64,000 bases of DNA, from the NCBI RefSeq assembly GCF_003336705.1, contig NZ_QMDL01000001.1, positions 1,116,001-1,180,000 on the forward strand, given 5' to 3'. A program made the translations under genes and the position numbers. Shown piece after piece: positions 46,293 to 54,765 of the stretch. The first letter of the stretch is position 1. Each line of letters begins with the position of its first letter. Source of the DNA: Marinobacter litoralis. Its GTDB lineage: Bacteria > Pseudomonadota > Gammaproteobacteria > Pseudomonadales > Oleiphilaceae. The notes under the pieces are model-generated. The model was not told where the DNA came from. It worked only from the letters and a program-made list of their open reading frames with translations, and did not search any database.

Positions 46293-47654
46293 TTAACGAA
46301 CACCGGCGCGGCGCAGAGCAGCCGGGGTGTATTCCCGCGAGCTGCGCTCGACACCGTACGAGTACGGATCGCTCTCTTCGTTGGTCATACCCATCACCAG
46401 GTAGCGACCAGACAAAAGGTCATACAGTGTTTCAAAGGCGTATGCCGGAATGCGCGCATCATAAACCTGCATCGCATGAGCTTCCGCTACACGCCAGAGG
46501 TTGTCACGGCCGTCGTAGTGATCAACCACGGCAATCTGCCAGGTGTCTTCATCGATATAGAAGTCACGCTTTTTGTACACGTGACGTTCGCCGTCTTTCA
46601 GGGTCGCAGTTACGTGCCATACACGATGCAGCTCGTAGCGCGCCAGTTCCTGATTCACGTGACCCGGCTTAATGATGTCTTTGTACTTAAGGTTTTCACT
46701 CGCCATACGGTAGGAGTTGTAAGGGATGTAAAGTTCTTTACGGCCCTTAAGCTCCCAGTTGTACTTGTCCGGCGCACCGTTATACAGATCAAGGTTGTCT
46801 GACGTACGCTGGCCGTCAGCTGCAGTACCTGGCCCGTCATAAGCAACACTCGGGGCACGACGAACACGACGCTGGCCTGAGTTGTACAACCACGCACGAC
46901 GCGGTTCTTTAACCTGGTTAATGGTTTCGTGCACCAGCAGCACGTTACCAGCCAATCGAGACGGTGCTGTGATGGTCTGCTTGAAGTAGAACATTACGTT
47001 CTCGTCTTCAGACGGATCATAATCCTTCAACTGGACTCGCTCGGTGAACGACTCGGTGAACTTAACGGCACTGAAATCACCGTTGGGCTGAGGAGTCACC
47101 TGCGCGACGTTACGGGTTACGGAGCCGCCACGGTAGCGAGTGATATGGTTGAAGATTGCCTCAAGACCGTTTTGGGGAATCGGGAACGGTATCGCAGTCT
47201 GGTAGTTGCTCAGTCCGTTGCCGCTCTCGATAAGTGAAACGTTCGTGGCATTTTCTTTGGTTTTATTTTGAACAACTTCCGGGTAGGCACCGGTCCGGCG
47301 GGTTTCGTACACCGGAATGAAATAGCTGTCGTAAGTTTTGATCATCGCAACCTGACCCGGGGTCAGTTTGTCGGCGTATTGGTCAACGTTCGATTGATCA
47401 ATTCGGAACAATTCTTTGTCGTTCGGGAACGGGTCAACGTAGCGGCCATCGCCTTTGTAGTTTGCCGGTGGGGTTACCAAACCACCGTCCCAAGCAGGAA
47501 TTTCGTTGCCATTACCTGCCTTGATCGCACCCATGGGGGTCAGTGAATCGCCAAGCTTGGCGGCTTCATCCTGCGACACGGCGGCAGAAGCCGAGCCTCC
47601 AGCCAACATAGCGCTGGCTACTGCGCTGTATAAGAACGTTCGTATCATTTTCAT
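46293..47654 (-). CDS. DUF1329 family exported protein
   Basis: A 453-residue periplasmic protein of the DUF1329 family (LolA/LolB-like fold by family knowledge). The signal peptide ends near GSASAAVSQ. Family features are DSLTPMGAIKAGNGNEIPAW, RRAWLYNSGQRRVRRAPSV, LELKG-like NWELKGRKELYIPYNSYRM and FYIDEDTWQIAVVDHYDGR. GGAG is 9 nt before ATG 47654. DUF1329 and DUF1302 genes are regularly adjacent and are thought to handle hydrophobic molecules in the envelope. Here they follow a lipoprotein lipase. Confidence 0.88.
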   Translation of the reverse strand: MKMIRTFLYSAVASAMLAGGSASAAVSQDEAAKLGDSLTPMGAIKAGNGNEIPAWDGGLVTPPANYKGDGRYVDPFPNDKELFRIDQSNVDQYADKLTPGQVAMIKTYDSYFIPVYETRRTGAYPEVVQNKTKENATNVSLIESGNGLSNYQTAIPFPIPQNGLEAIFNHITRYRGGSVTRNVAQVTPQPNGDFSAVKFTESFTERVQLKDYDPSEDENVMFYFKQTITAPSRLAGNVLLVHETINQVKEPRRAWLYNSGQRRVRRAPSVAYDGPGTAADGQRTSDNLDLYNGAPDKYNWELKGRKELYIPYNSYRMASENLKYKDIIKPGHVNQELARYELHRVWHVTATLKDGERHVYKKRDFYIDEDTWQIAVVDHYDGRDNLWRVAEAHAMQVYDARIPAYAFETLYDLLSGRYLVMGMTNEESDPYSYGVERSSREYTPAALRRAGVR

Positions 47655-47682
47655 GGGTCAGGTCTCCTTGAGTTCCCGGGTA

Positions 47683-49575
47683 TTAAAATGCGTAAGAGAT
47701 TGAAGCGGCCACGAAATCGCGGTCGTTGGTTTCGTTAAAATCGCCACCGAAATAGTTGGTGTAACTGATGGAAGCCTTATAGGCATTCTGATAGGTCGCA
47801 TCCAAGCCAAGCCCTACCGACTTGTTGCCTTCTTTGAAGTTGCCACCGGGATCCGGCGCATAACCTTCAACGTCGTGCGAGAGGAACAGCTTAGGACGCA
47901 AGTTCACACCGGCCACTGCACTTGGGTAGTCCCAAACAAACAGTGCACGGTAGCCCCACGAGAAATCCGTGGTGAAACCATCATTCGTGCAATTTGTGGC
48001 ATTAATGTTAAGGCGTTTCTCACTGTCTGTGCCCTGGCTACAGAAATCGCCAGAGAAGTTGGGCCCGTCGAGGGGAACCGGTCCCACACCGAACATGCCA
48101 GAGCGGCCATAACGGGCTTCCGACAAGTCAGGCAGGTCGTGTACATAAGTGGCACCAAGTTCGGCCACGATGATGAAACGGTCTGCCCCCATAATCTGAT
48201 CAATAAAATGAATCAGAGTGGTCTGGAACTGGGATACGCCATAACGGTCGTAGCCATCCACCGCTTTACCTGCGTAATTGCCACCCTTGGCTTGCTCACG
48301 CTTCTCCAGCTTACTGATCACTTGTCCATCCGGCCCACGCTGCTGCAGACCACCGTAAATCAGCTCAAAGGTATTCCACTGAATGGGCATGTTCGGGCGG
48401 TAGCTATACTCCGCGCCCAAGGACGTACCGGTGGGCAACGTGGTGTTAAAGCTCACGCCGAACAGATCGATGCCCTTGGGATAGTCGATAAAGTAGCTCG
48501 GGAAGCGCGAGTCCTCTTTGCTGTCGTCGCGCATCTGGCTGCCTTCAGGCGAAGCCGGGTTGTTCACCACACCGCTAATGTACGGCAGGCGGCTGTGATA
48601 CCGGGTGTAGTAGAAGCCCACGTCGGCCTCTAGCTCGGTAACATACCAACGCACCGCTGCACCGAACTGGTCCTTATCGCCAGGCTCTCTGTCACCGATT
48701 CGAGGTGAGATAAAGCCTTCGTTAAAGGCTTGTGAATCCGGAACTTGTCCAGCCAGCAATACCGGGCCACATCCATCAGCGGCAACGTCGGCCGTAGAGA
48801 AGAAGGTGCCGCAGTCATCGATGCGGAACGGTTCCCAATCCGTCTGGACGAAGGCTTCTACGGTTACTTCCGGCGTTAGCCCGACCGAGGTATAGAGCAT
48901 CTCGACCGGAAGAAGCACGTCTTTAAGCTCCGCACCGGGCGCACGAAACGCCGGAACGTCAATGGGGTTTATGGCGTTAATGCCCCCCAGGATGAAGGTA
49001 CTTTCGCCCCAGTTAACCACCTGACGACCGTAGCGTACCGCTACCGGAACGTCCCCTACTTGCCAGTCTGTGAAAACATACGCATCCAGCAAGTCGATTC
49101 CGGACGCGTTATCTTTCGCTTCCGGGTTCAGCTCACGTTGCTGACCAACGGGGTCAACGGCGCGCTCGTTATCTTTAAGCTCGAAATCGTAGTAATAACT
49201 GGCCCGGCCCAAGAAGCCGACACGGGTCAGTACATCGCTATCTGGAACATAGTCCAGGAACAACTCACTACGACCACGTGCGATGGTTGAGTACGGGTCG
49301 CCCTTTTTGAAGTTAAGGTTACCGTCATCAAAGTTATTGGAAGATGCACCAGTATCACTGTAGGCATACTCCGGCCCCAAGTTACCCTGAGTGATCAGGT
49401 CGGGATCCTGGTCTTCCAGCCGGTAGGCGGTGCCCACTGTCAGTGTGGTGCTGAACGATGCATCAATCTCGTAGAAACTGAAGTCGAAAGCGGCTGCGGT
49501 TGGTGCAAGGCACGCGATCTGGGTCGTCAGCGCTAGCTGAATAGACCTCGCTAAAATGGACTTTTTTGTTGTCAT
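47683..49575 (-). CDS. DUF1302 family outer-membrane beta-barrel protein
   Basis: A 630-residue exported protein of the DUF1302 family. Start 49575 is chosen because GGAG stands 8 nt upstream; a longer frame lacks a ribosome-binding site. The signal peptide ends near PTAAAFDF. Family features include RYGRQVVNWGESTFILGGIN, NPIDVPAFRAPGAELKDVLL and LGAEYSYRPNMPIQWNTFEL. Alternating strands and the terminal SISYAF indicate an outer-membrane barrel. It lies 28 bp before the DUF1329 gene and 132 bp after the lipase gene. A role in moving lipids or other hydrophobic molecules is inferred. Confidence 0.87.
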   Translation of the reverse strand: MTTKKSILARSIQLALTTQIACLAPTAAAFDFSFYEIDASFSTTLTVGTAYRLEDQDPDLITQGNLGPEYAYSDTGASSNNFDDGNLNFKKGDPYSTIARGRSELFLDYVPDSDVLTRVGFLGRASYYYDFELKDNERAVDPVGQQRELNPEAKDNASGIDLLDAYVFTDWQVGDVPVAVRYGRQVVNWGESTFILGGINAINPIDVPAFRAPGAELKDVLLPVEMLYTSVGLTPEVTVEAFVQTDWEPFRIDDCGTFFSTADVAADGCGPVLLAGQVPDSQAFNEGFISPRIGDREPGDKDQFGAAVRWYVTELEADVGFYYTRYHSRLPYISGVVNNPASPEGSQMRDDSKEDSRFPSYFIDYPKGIDLFGVSFNTTLPTGTSLGAEYSYRPNMPIQWNTFELIYGGLQQRGPDGQVISKLEKREQAKGGNYAGKAVDGYDRYGVSQFQTTLIHFIDQIMGADRFIIVAELGATYVHDLPDLSEARYGRSGMFGVGPVPLDGPNFSGDFCSQGTDSEKRLNINATNCTNDGFTTDFSWGYRALFVWDYPSAVAGVNLRPKLFLSHDVEGYAPDPGGNFKEGNKSVGLGLDATYQNAYKASISYTNYFGGDFNETNDRDFVAASISYAF

Positions 49576-49707
49576 TGCAGTTACTCCGCACATTTTTCTG
49601 GCGCAAGCGTCCCCGTCAAGCGGGTTACACGCCTTGGTTATCGTTGTCGTTGTGAGAGATTTATGAGCGCCGCCGAATATTCGCGGCGCTGTTATCACGT
49701 GTTTTGA

Positions 49708-52671
49708 TTAAAACCCTGGAATCGGAATGGGGATCTGGCCATTGTCACCACCGTCTCCTCCTCCATTTCCGTCACCGGGCTCTTCACCTGGATCACTGTT
49801 TTCGGGATCGTCGCAGTTGCTGCCGGCAACTCCTTGAACCACACAGCCGTTGTCAACAGAGACGGTGCCGTCAGTAAACAGCTCAAGCATCTGTGCGGTC
49901 ATCTCACTAAAGACTGCACTCGAGGAGTACGGTTCAGCGCTCTTAGTACCGGCAGAAATGGGGTTGCCATGCGCACCTTCGGTGTAACGGGTAATGACCG
50001 GTAAGGTATTGCTGCTAGCCTTTATGGCTGAAGCACCCATCGCAGCGGCCAGAGGGTCAGTCCCCGCCAGCGGCATGTTTTCCCCTTTGATCACAAAACC
50101 GGTCTCGGCAATTGTGGTTTCAAGCGGTGGCAAAGCAGCTTCTTCATCAGCGGCATTCGGAACGGTGTTATCGGTGGGCTTCTCAGGGTCTTCCGGGTCA
50201 CCCGCGATCTCAGTCAATAGCACAGGCTGCTCTTTATAGAACGGTGCGAATGCCGTTGGATCAACCGAATCCAGTTGCGCCTGGAACACGTTGAAGTAGA
50301 TATTCAACTCGGTACGACCTTGCGCAAGCAGGCCATCGGAAGCGTCATCCAGACCCGGCAATACGCGAGGGGCTACCGATTGAGAGTTCTCGATCAGGCG
50401 CGTGAAATTGCCACCAGTGTTAAAGAACACAGAAGCCTGGATGCGGTTCAAGTCGGTATTGTTGCCTTCGTCGATTGCCACGTTAGTAAGGTGAGGCACT
50501 GCCGCACCACCCATGCCACTGAGGGAGTGCGTCATAAAGTAAACGCGGGTTGGGTCGATGTTCAGAGTATTGTCACACGTGGAGCACGCATTGATGGCAT
50601 CTTCAAGATTTTGCAACGATGCGTTCACGTTGAGTAAATCGATCGCACTCTGGCGCATGTTGTCGCGGGTATTGGCGTAGTTCGCGAAGTTGAGGAACAA
50701 ATCTCCAGAGCCTGGCTCTTCAAGGCTCGCAGCGGGCACTGCGTTCAATTCCGCGTCAGCCGCAAATCCGAAGTGACGCTCTGTTGCTTCAGCAGAGGCG
50801 CCCGCCTGAGTCGAAATTGGGCTTAGACCGACGGCTCCGCCATCTTCTTCAAAAATGCCGTGCAACGGTTGGTCGATACCAATCGTCACAAAGCAATCGT
50901 CAGCTGTATTAGAGATACACGTGAGGCCTGCTGCTGTCGCCATCGGCAGAATCGCCGACCGGTCCTGAGTAGCTGCGTGCTGGTAGATGATCACCGGGAA
51001 ACCATTGGTCGGAGTTGGCGACGTCGTTGACGGAGCGGCAACCACAATTGGCACGATGGTATCAGCCGTTTTAGCGGCAAACGGGAACCGGTAACTGATG
51101 CGATCAGACGGGGCCTGATCAAGAGAATTGTCAGCGCTAAAATCGGCTGGCAACCAATTACTGGTTTTAAGCACGGACCCGTCACCATCTTCGGGCAATG
51201 CCTGGAAATAAGGCAGAGTAATCTCGCCTTCATAAACACGAATGTTTATCGGTGTCACACCCGTAGGATCTTGTTCCAGCGCCGGGTTAACATCACCACC
51301 GGGGCGCTGACTGAAAACCTTAACTGTTCTGGGCTTAGGCGTATCCAGCATTACATCAGCTGCATCCGCCATACTCTGAGCATCTGCGGAAACATCCATA
51401 TTTTCGTCACTGGCTTGCGCTGCGGCTGCCTGAATAGCGTGGGCCAAGCGGCGATCGCGCTCTGCGTTGACGATGACATCGCCGTAAGCCACAGCAACAC
51501 CGTTCGCATTTGCGGCCTCCAGAATTGCGGCCAGCTCGGCATCATAATATTCAAAGCTTGAGTCGGTTAGATCTGCATATAGCTGTGCGTTCAAGTTTTG
51601 CTCGGCTGCACTCCCTTCCGCCAGCGTTTGGCCGCTCAGGTTATAAAACCCGTCAAACAGCTTTTGCAGATCGCTCTTACGCTGCTCGATGGTCAACATT
51701 TCCTTGAAATAAGTGACCGGCGCCGCATTCGCCAGCAGCACATCATCCACTGCCGTGGTGGTAATCATGGTGGCGTATGGAATGTCAGCGAAGGTTGCTT
51801 TAAAGCCGGCCGATGCTTCGTGCTCACGCTTGAAGTCGAAGTAATCAGCAGCCAGTTTGCGGGCTGGCAACATGGCATCGCGGAATGGCTGATACAGCGG
51901 ATTCGACAGTACGCGATCTGGGTTGGCAACACTTTGGTAAGTAACAGAACCGACCAGTGGCTTACCCTCAGCGTCTACAATCGAGTCACTTAAGGCCAAT
52001 ACGTACTGAGTCTTTTCGGACAGCGGTGTCAGTGGCAATACGCGGATCAGATTGTCCGTGCCGCCGTCGATATCTAACAACTCAACACGCAGCTTTTCGG
52101 CGCGCAGCTCGGCGAAAATTGCTTCAGCTCCGGCAGTATCCCCTGCTTCCTGAAGCCTCAGCGCCTGCCGGTAACGTGCGGCAGTCGTCAGACCGGGCGC
52201 TTCGCCGTCCAGCTTTTCCAGCGGATCGCCACCGGCATAATCAACGGGGATCAGGAAGACATTCTGATTCGGGTTCGGGATGGTTTTGCCATCCTCGGAC
52301 AAGATAAATTCGTTCGCATCCAGAGTTTGCCCGGCGTCCAGGCTGGCACTGATCTTAATATCGATAGGAGCGAGAACCGACGCACCGTCAAGATAACCGA
52401 TACCTTGGGTCACCGGGTTAGCTGGATCGGTGCCGTTCAGCATGGTGCCGTCATCAACATCACTCAGATAAAAAAGCGCGTCGCTCGGAATGACGAATTC
52501 TGTATCCAGAGGAGAAAATAAAGGGTGGGTACCGCGCTCTACGCTCGGTCCGCCGTTAATTTTGTAAACCGGGTTAGCATTTTTATTGGTTTGACCACCG
52601 CTGTCCAAGCAGCCAGTGAGTCCCAGTGAAGCCGTAGAGATAGCGGCAATTAAGGCATTGCGGATGAACAT
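49708..52671 (-). CDS. VolA/Pla-1/cef-type surface lipoprotein lipase
   Basis: A 987-residue predicted lipoprotein lipase. The lipobox LGLTGC gives the lipidated Cys near residue 21. The C-terminal half has an alpha/beta-hydrolase fold: FPVIIYQHAATQDRSAILPM, then the nucleophile elbow VYFMTHSLSGMGG (catalytic Ser in SLSG). A late His in EGAHGNP completes the likely triad. The N-terminal half is a large accessory region. The tail is Gly/Asp-rich. VolA of Vibrio is a surface lysophospholipase that releases fatty acids. GAGG is 8 nt before the ATG. It heads the DUF1302/DUF1329 block. Confidence 0.85.
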   Translation of the reverse strand: MFIRNALIAAISTASLGLTGCLDSGGQTNKNANPVYKINGGPSVERGTHPLFSPLDTEFVIPSDALFYLSDVDDGTMLNGTDPANPVTQGIGYLDGASVLAPIDIKISASLDAGQTLDANEFILSEDGKTIPNPNQNVFLIPVDYAGGDPLEKLDGEAPGLTTAARYRQALRLQEAGDTAGAEAIFAELRAEKLRVELLDIDGGTDNLIRVLPLTPLSEKTQYVLALSDSIVDAEGKPLVGSVTYQSVANPDRVLSNPLYQPFRDAMLPARKLAADYFDFKREHEASAGFKATFADIPYATMITTTAVDDVLLANAAPVTYFKEMLTIEQRKSDLQKLFDGFYNLSGQTLAEGSAAEQNLNAQLYADLTDSSFEYYDAELAAILEAANANGVAVAYGDVIVNAERDRRLAHAIQAAAAQASDENMDVSADAQSMADAADVMLDTPKPRTVKVFSQRPGGDVNPALEQDPTGVTPINIRVYEGEITLPYFQALPEDGDGSVLKTSNWLPADFSADNSLDQAPSDRISYRFPFAAKTADTIVPIVVAAPSTTSPTPTNGFPVIIYQHAATQDRSAILPMATAAGLTCISNTADDCFVTIGIDQPLHGIFEEDGGAVGLSPISTQAGASAEATERHFGFAADAELNAVPAASLEEPGSGDLFLNFANYANTRDNMRQSAIDLLNVNASLQNLEDAINACSTCDNTLNIDPTRVYFMTHSLSGMGGAAVPHLTNVAIDEGNNTDLNRIQASVFFNTGGNFTRLIENSQSVAPRVLPGLDDASDGLLAQGRTELNIYFNVFQAQLDSVDPTAFAPFYKEQPVLLTEIAGDPEDPEKPTDNTVPNAADEEAALPPLETTIAETGFVIKGENMPLAGTDPLAAAMGASAIKASSNTLPVITRYTEGAHGNPISAGTKSAEPYSSSAVFSEMTAQMLELFTDGTVSVDNGCVVQGVAGSNCDDPENSDPGEEPGDGNGGGDGGDNGQIPIPIPGF

Positions 52672-52943
52672 AGTTTATACCTCGGGGTTTCTTGTAATTC
52701 GGCATCTTATGCGCCTTTAGTAGCCCCCACGTTGGTCTAATGCCAAAGGTTCCCGATTTTTCAAGTTTTTCGCGCAGCTCCCGCCCAGTTGTGTAATTAA
52801 CTCATTGATTGGTAGATAAAAATTCTGGAAAAATTTTTTATCCATCCGGATACCCTGAAAGCGCTCAGACTGGTACTATAGGCTCAGAACTAAAACAATC
52901 ACCGCTCTGTTATTTTTCAGCGGCGCATCACTGAGGTACCCGA
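52672..52943. promoter_or_regulatory. Divergent control region, lipase versus ECF sigma operon
   Basis: This 272-bp region contains no credible gene. It is AT-rich at 52790-52845. An extended -10-like element, TGGTACTAT, lies at 52871-52879 on the plus strand, about 65 bp before the sigma gene. The palindrome ATCCGGAT sits near 52845. GAGG just before 52944 serves the TTG start. No convincing ECF-type -35/-10 pair was identified. Confidence 0.35.
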
Positions 52944-53531
52944 TTGGCCCTGCTTCCTTTTCGCCAGTCCAAATCAAAGCGTTTCGAGCGTCTTGTACAA
53001 CCACATCTAAAAGCCATGTATGCCTTCGCGTATCGGTTGACGGGCCGGCAGCACGATGCAGAAGATCTGGTACAAGATGTGGTGGTGAAGCTGTATTCAA
53101 AATTGGATGAGCTTGAGGCGGTGGATCAGTTACGCCCTTGGCTAAACCGGGTGCTGTACCGCCAATTTGTTGATTCAATCCGCAAACGCCCGGCCGGTCG
53201 GGAAGTGAATACCAGCGCAATGGACGACACCGAATCGGCAACGCCTTACCTGGACACTTTGCCAAGCGATGCAGCCGACCCCATTACCGGCATGGCCCAG
53301 GCTTCAAACAATGTCGCGTTGACTCGTGCACTGAACCAACTGACACCAGACCAGCGCACACTTATACTTCTTCACGATGTGGACGACTGGCGGCAAGATG
53401 ACATTGCTGAGGTTCTGGAAGTGGCTGTAGGCACCATTAAATCTCGGTTACATCGCACTCGGGCCACGCTTCGAAAATTTTTACAAGCAGAACTGGAACC
53501 TTTTGAAGGTGGGCAACGTGAGCTTCAGTAA
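52944..53531 (+). CDS. ECF-family RNA polymerase sigma factor
   Basis: A 195-residue ECF sigma factor. Region 2 is LKAMYAFAYRLTGRQHDAED followed by LVQDVVVKLY, and region 4 is LTPDQRTLILLHDVDDWRQD followed by VAVGTIKSRLHRTRATLRKF. The start is TTG 52944, with GAGG about 8 nt upstream. It is followed 10 bp later by its anti-sigma gene and then by two envelope-protein genes, so those are likely members of its own regulon. Confidence 0.9.
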   Translation: MALLPFRQSKSKRFERLVQPHLKAMYAFAYRLTGRQHDAEDLVQDVVVKLYSKLDELEAVDQLRPWLNRVLYRQFVDSIRKRPAGREVNTSAMDDTESATPYLDTLPSDAADPITGMAQASNNVALTRALNQLTPDQRTLILLHDVDDWRQDDIAEVLEVAVGTIKSRLHRTRATLRKFLQAELEPFEGGQRELQ

Positions 53532-53541
53532 GGTGGACAAA

Positions 53542-54198
53542 ATGAACTGCGAAACTTTTATTACCAACATCGATACTGAAGCCAAGTGCGACCTGACGGC
53601 CGACATGAAGCAGCATGCAGACACGTGCACTGCATGCGCACGCGCATTGCGCGCAGCTCAGGAGCTCCAGGCAGGCCTCCAAGGCATGGCCATACCGGAG
53701 CCTACCCGTGATTTTGAAAGCCGGGTGTTAGCGGCGGCCACCGGTGGCGAATCAAAGACCGGCAACCGTCACTGGCATATCCCTGCGTGGAGCGGTGCCA
53801 TAGCCGCAGCGCTGGTGGTTGGTGTCTTTATTGGGGGCGAATTGTCCACCCCTACCCCGGAAAACCAACCTGTCGTCGCGCAGGAGTCAGTTTCTTCGGT
53901 AGGAACGACCGGCACAACGCCGAAGCAACAAACAGTAAAACTGGCCTTCAATTCTCACGAAGCCGTGGAAAACGTAACCCTTACGCTGGAGTTGCCTCCC
54001 AATATGGAGCTGACCCCTTTCCCCGGCCGGCACCGTGTGAGCTGGAAGGTTGATTTAAAGCCCGGCGACAACTTATTAGCGCTTCCGCTGAACGTACTTT
54101 TCCCCGGTGCAGGCACGCTGGTTGCACACCTCGATGATGGCAACAAGAGGAAAACCTTCCGTGCCGACATCGGCAAGACAAAGGAGCCGTCAACATGA
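53542..54198 (+). CDS. Zinc-finger (ZAS-type) anti-sigma factor
   Basis: A 218-residue membrane anti-sigma factor. The cytoplasmic ZAS motif H-x(3)-C-x(2)-C is HADTCTAC, with additional Cys residues upstream (MNCETF, AKCDLT). One membrane helix is near WSGAIAAALVVGVFIGGEL, and the periplasmic part (about 105-218) is beta-rich (VENVTLTLELPPNMELTPFP). AAGG lies 8 nt before ATG 53542. It presumably sequesters the upstream sigma factor and releases it when a redox, metal or envelope signal arrives. Its stop overlaps the next gene by 4 bp. Confidence 0.85.
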   Translation: MNCETFITNIDTEAKCDLTADMKQHADTCTACARALRAAQELQAGLQGMAIPEPTRDFESRVLAAATGGESKTGNRHWHIPAWSGAIAAALVVGVFIGGELSTPTPENQPVVAQESVSSVGTTGTTPKQQTVKLAFNSHEAVENVTLTLELPPNMELTPFPGRHRVSWKVDLKPGDNLLALPLNVLFPGAGTLVAHLDDGNKRKTFRADIGKTKEPST

Positions 54199-54644
54199 TG
54201 ACTAAGCTAAACCCACTTATCTACGCAGCCTTTGCATTGGGCTTGGCGCTCGGCTCTGGGGCGGCTAATGCCGAACCGGATCTGGATGTAACCATGCGCA
54301 TGGTGATGGACGATGAATCATTAGATGATTCCTTTGTCCAGGAAATGGAACTTCCAGATTCGGTTAACGAGCTGACACTTGGAGAATCCTTTGAAACACC
54401 CGACATCGACGACTTCAAAAACGAAGCTCTAGAAATGCAGGAGTCTCTTGCTTCCGAGGCGCGGGAAACCCGAGACGCTCTCGAATTAGAACTGCCTGAA
54501 GAGCAGCCCTCTGATTTGCCGGAACTGGAATTGACGGAGCCGGAGTTGCCCAGCATTGAGTTGCCTACGGACAATCTTCCGGATCCCGATTTGGAATTAC
54601 CCATCGATACACCGGTCGAATTGCCGCAAACAACAACGCCCTGA
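54195..54644 (+). CDS. Small acidic secreted protein with Leu/Glu/Pro repeats
   Basis: A 149-residue predicted secreted protein of unknown function. The signal peptide is about residues 1-26 (GSGAANAEPD). The mature protein is strongly acidic; residues 97-144 form an irregular repeat built from ELP, PELEL and DLELP units (for example LPELELTEPELPSIELP). There is no lipobox, no cysteine and only few aromatic residues, so it may be elongated or disordered. The start overlaps the anti-sigma stop (ATGA), so it is expressed with the sigma/anti-sigma pair. Confidence 0.75.
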   Translation: MMTKLNPLIYAAFALGLALGSGAANAEPDLDVTMRMVMDDESLDDSFVQEMELPDSVNELTLGESFETPDIDDFKNEALEMQESLASEARETRDALELELPEEQPSDLPELELTEPELPSIELPTDNLPDPDLELPIDTPVELPQTTTP

Positions 54645-54720
54645 TATTTCAGAGATCGATCACGAAAAATACCTGCGATCTACAAGTACCTTCTCTTTCT
54701 CACGGCTAATACGATAAGCT

Positions 54721-54759
54721 ATCCCTTAATGCGCCAGCACCTTGCCAGTATTAAGGGAT
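54721..54759 (+). promoter_or_regulatory. RBS-enclosing inverted repeat before the TPR-barrel gene
   Basis: ATCCCTTAAT (54721-54730) and ATTAAGGGAT (54750-54759) are exact reverse complements. A G-U pair and a C-G pair extend the stem inward to 12 bp, with a 15-nt loop. The right arm contains AAGGGA, the Shine-Dalgarno of the gene starting at TTG 54766. As RNA it would hide the ribosome-binding site; as DNA it could be an operator. It lacks a T-run and so is unlikely to be a terminator. Confidence 0.6.
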
Positions 54760-54765
54760 CTTCTT

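Noticed and set aside
46185..46802. 205-codon open frame on the plus strand
   Set aside because: Antisense to the DUF1329 gene and its downstream hairpin; no domain or start signal.
47875..48633. 252-codon open frame on the plus strand
   Set aside because: Antisense shadow of the DUF1302 gene, which has signal peptide and family motifs.
43973..52671. Possible genomic island or mobile element
   Set aside because: No integrase, transposase, tRNA boundary or flanking repeat was seen, and base composition looks like the rest of the window.
54721..54759. Reading the RBS hairpin as an intrinsic terminator
   Set aside because: The stem is AT-rich at its apex and lacks a following T-run, and the gene starts 7 nt later.
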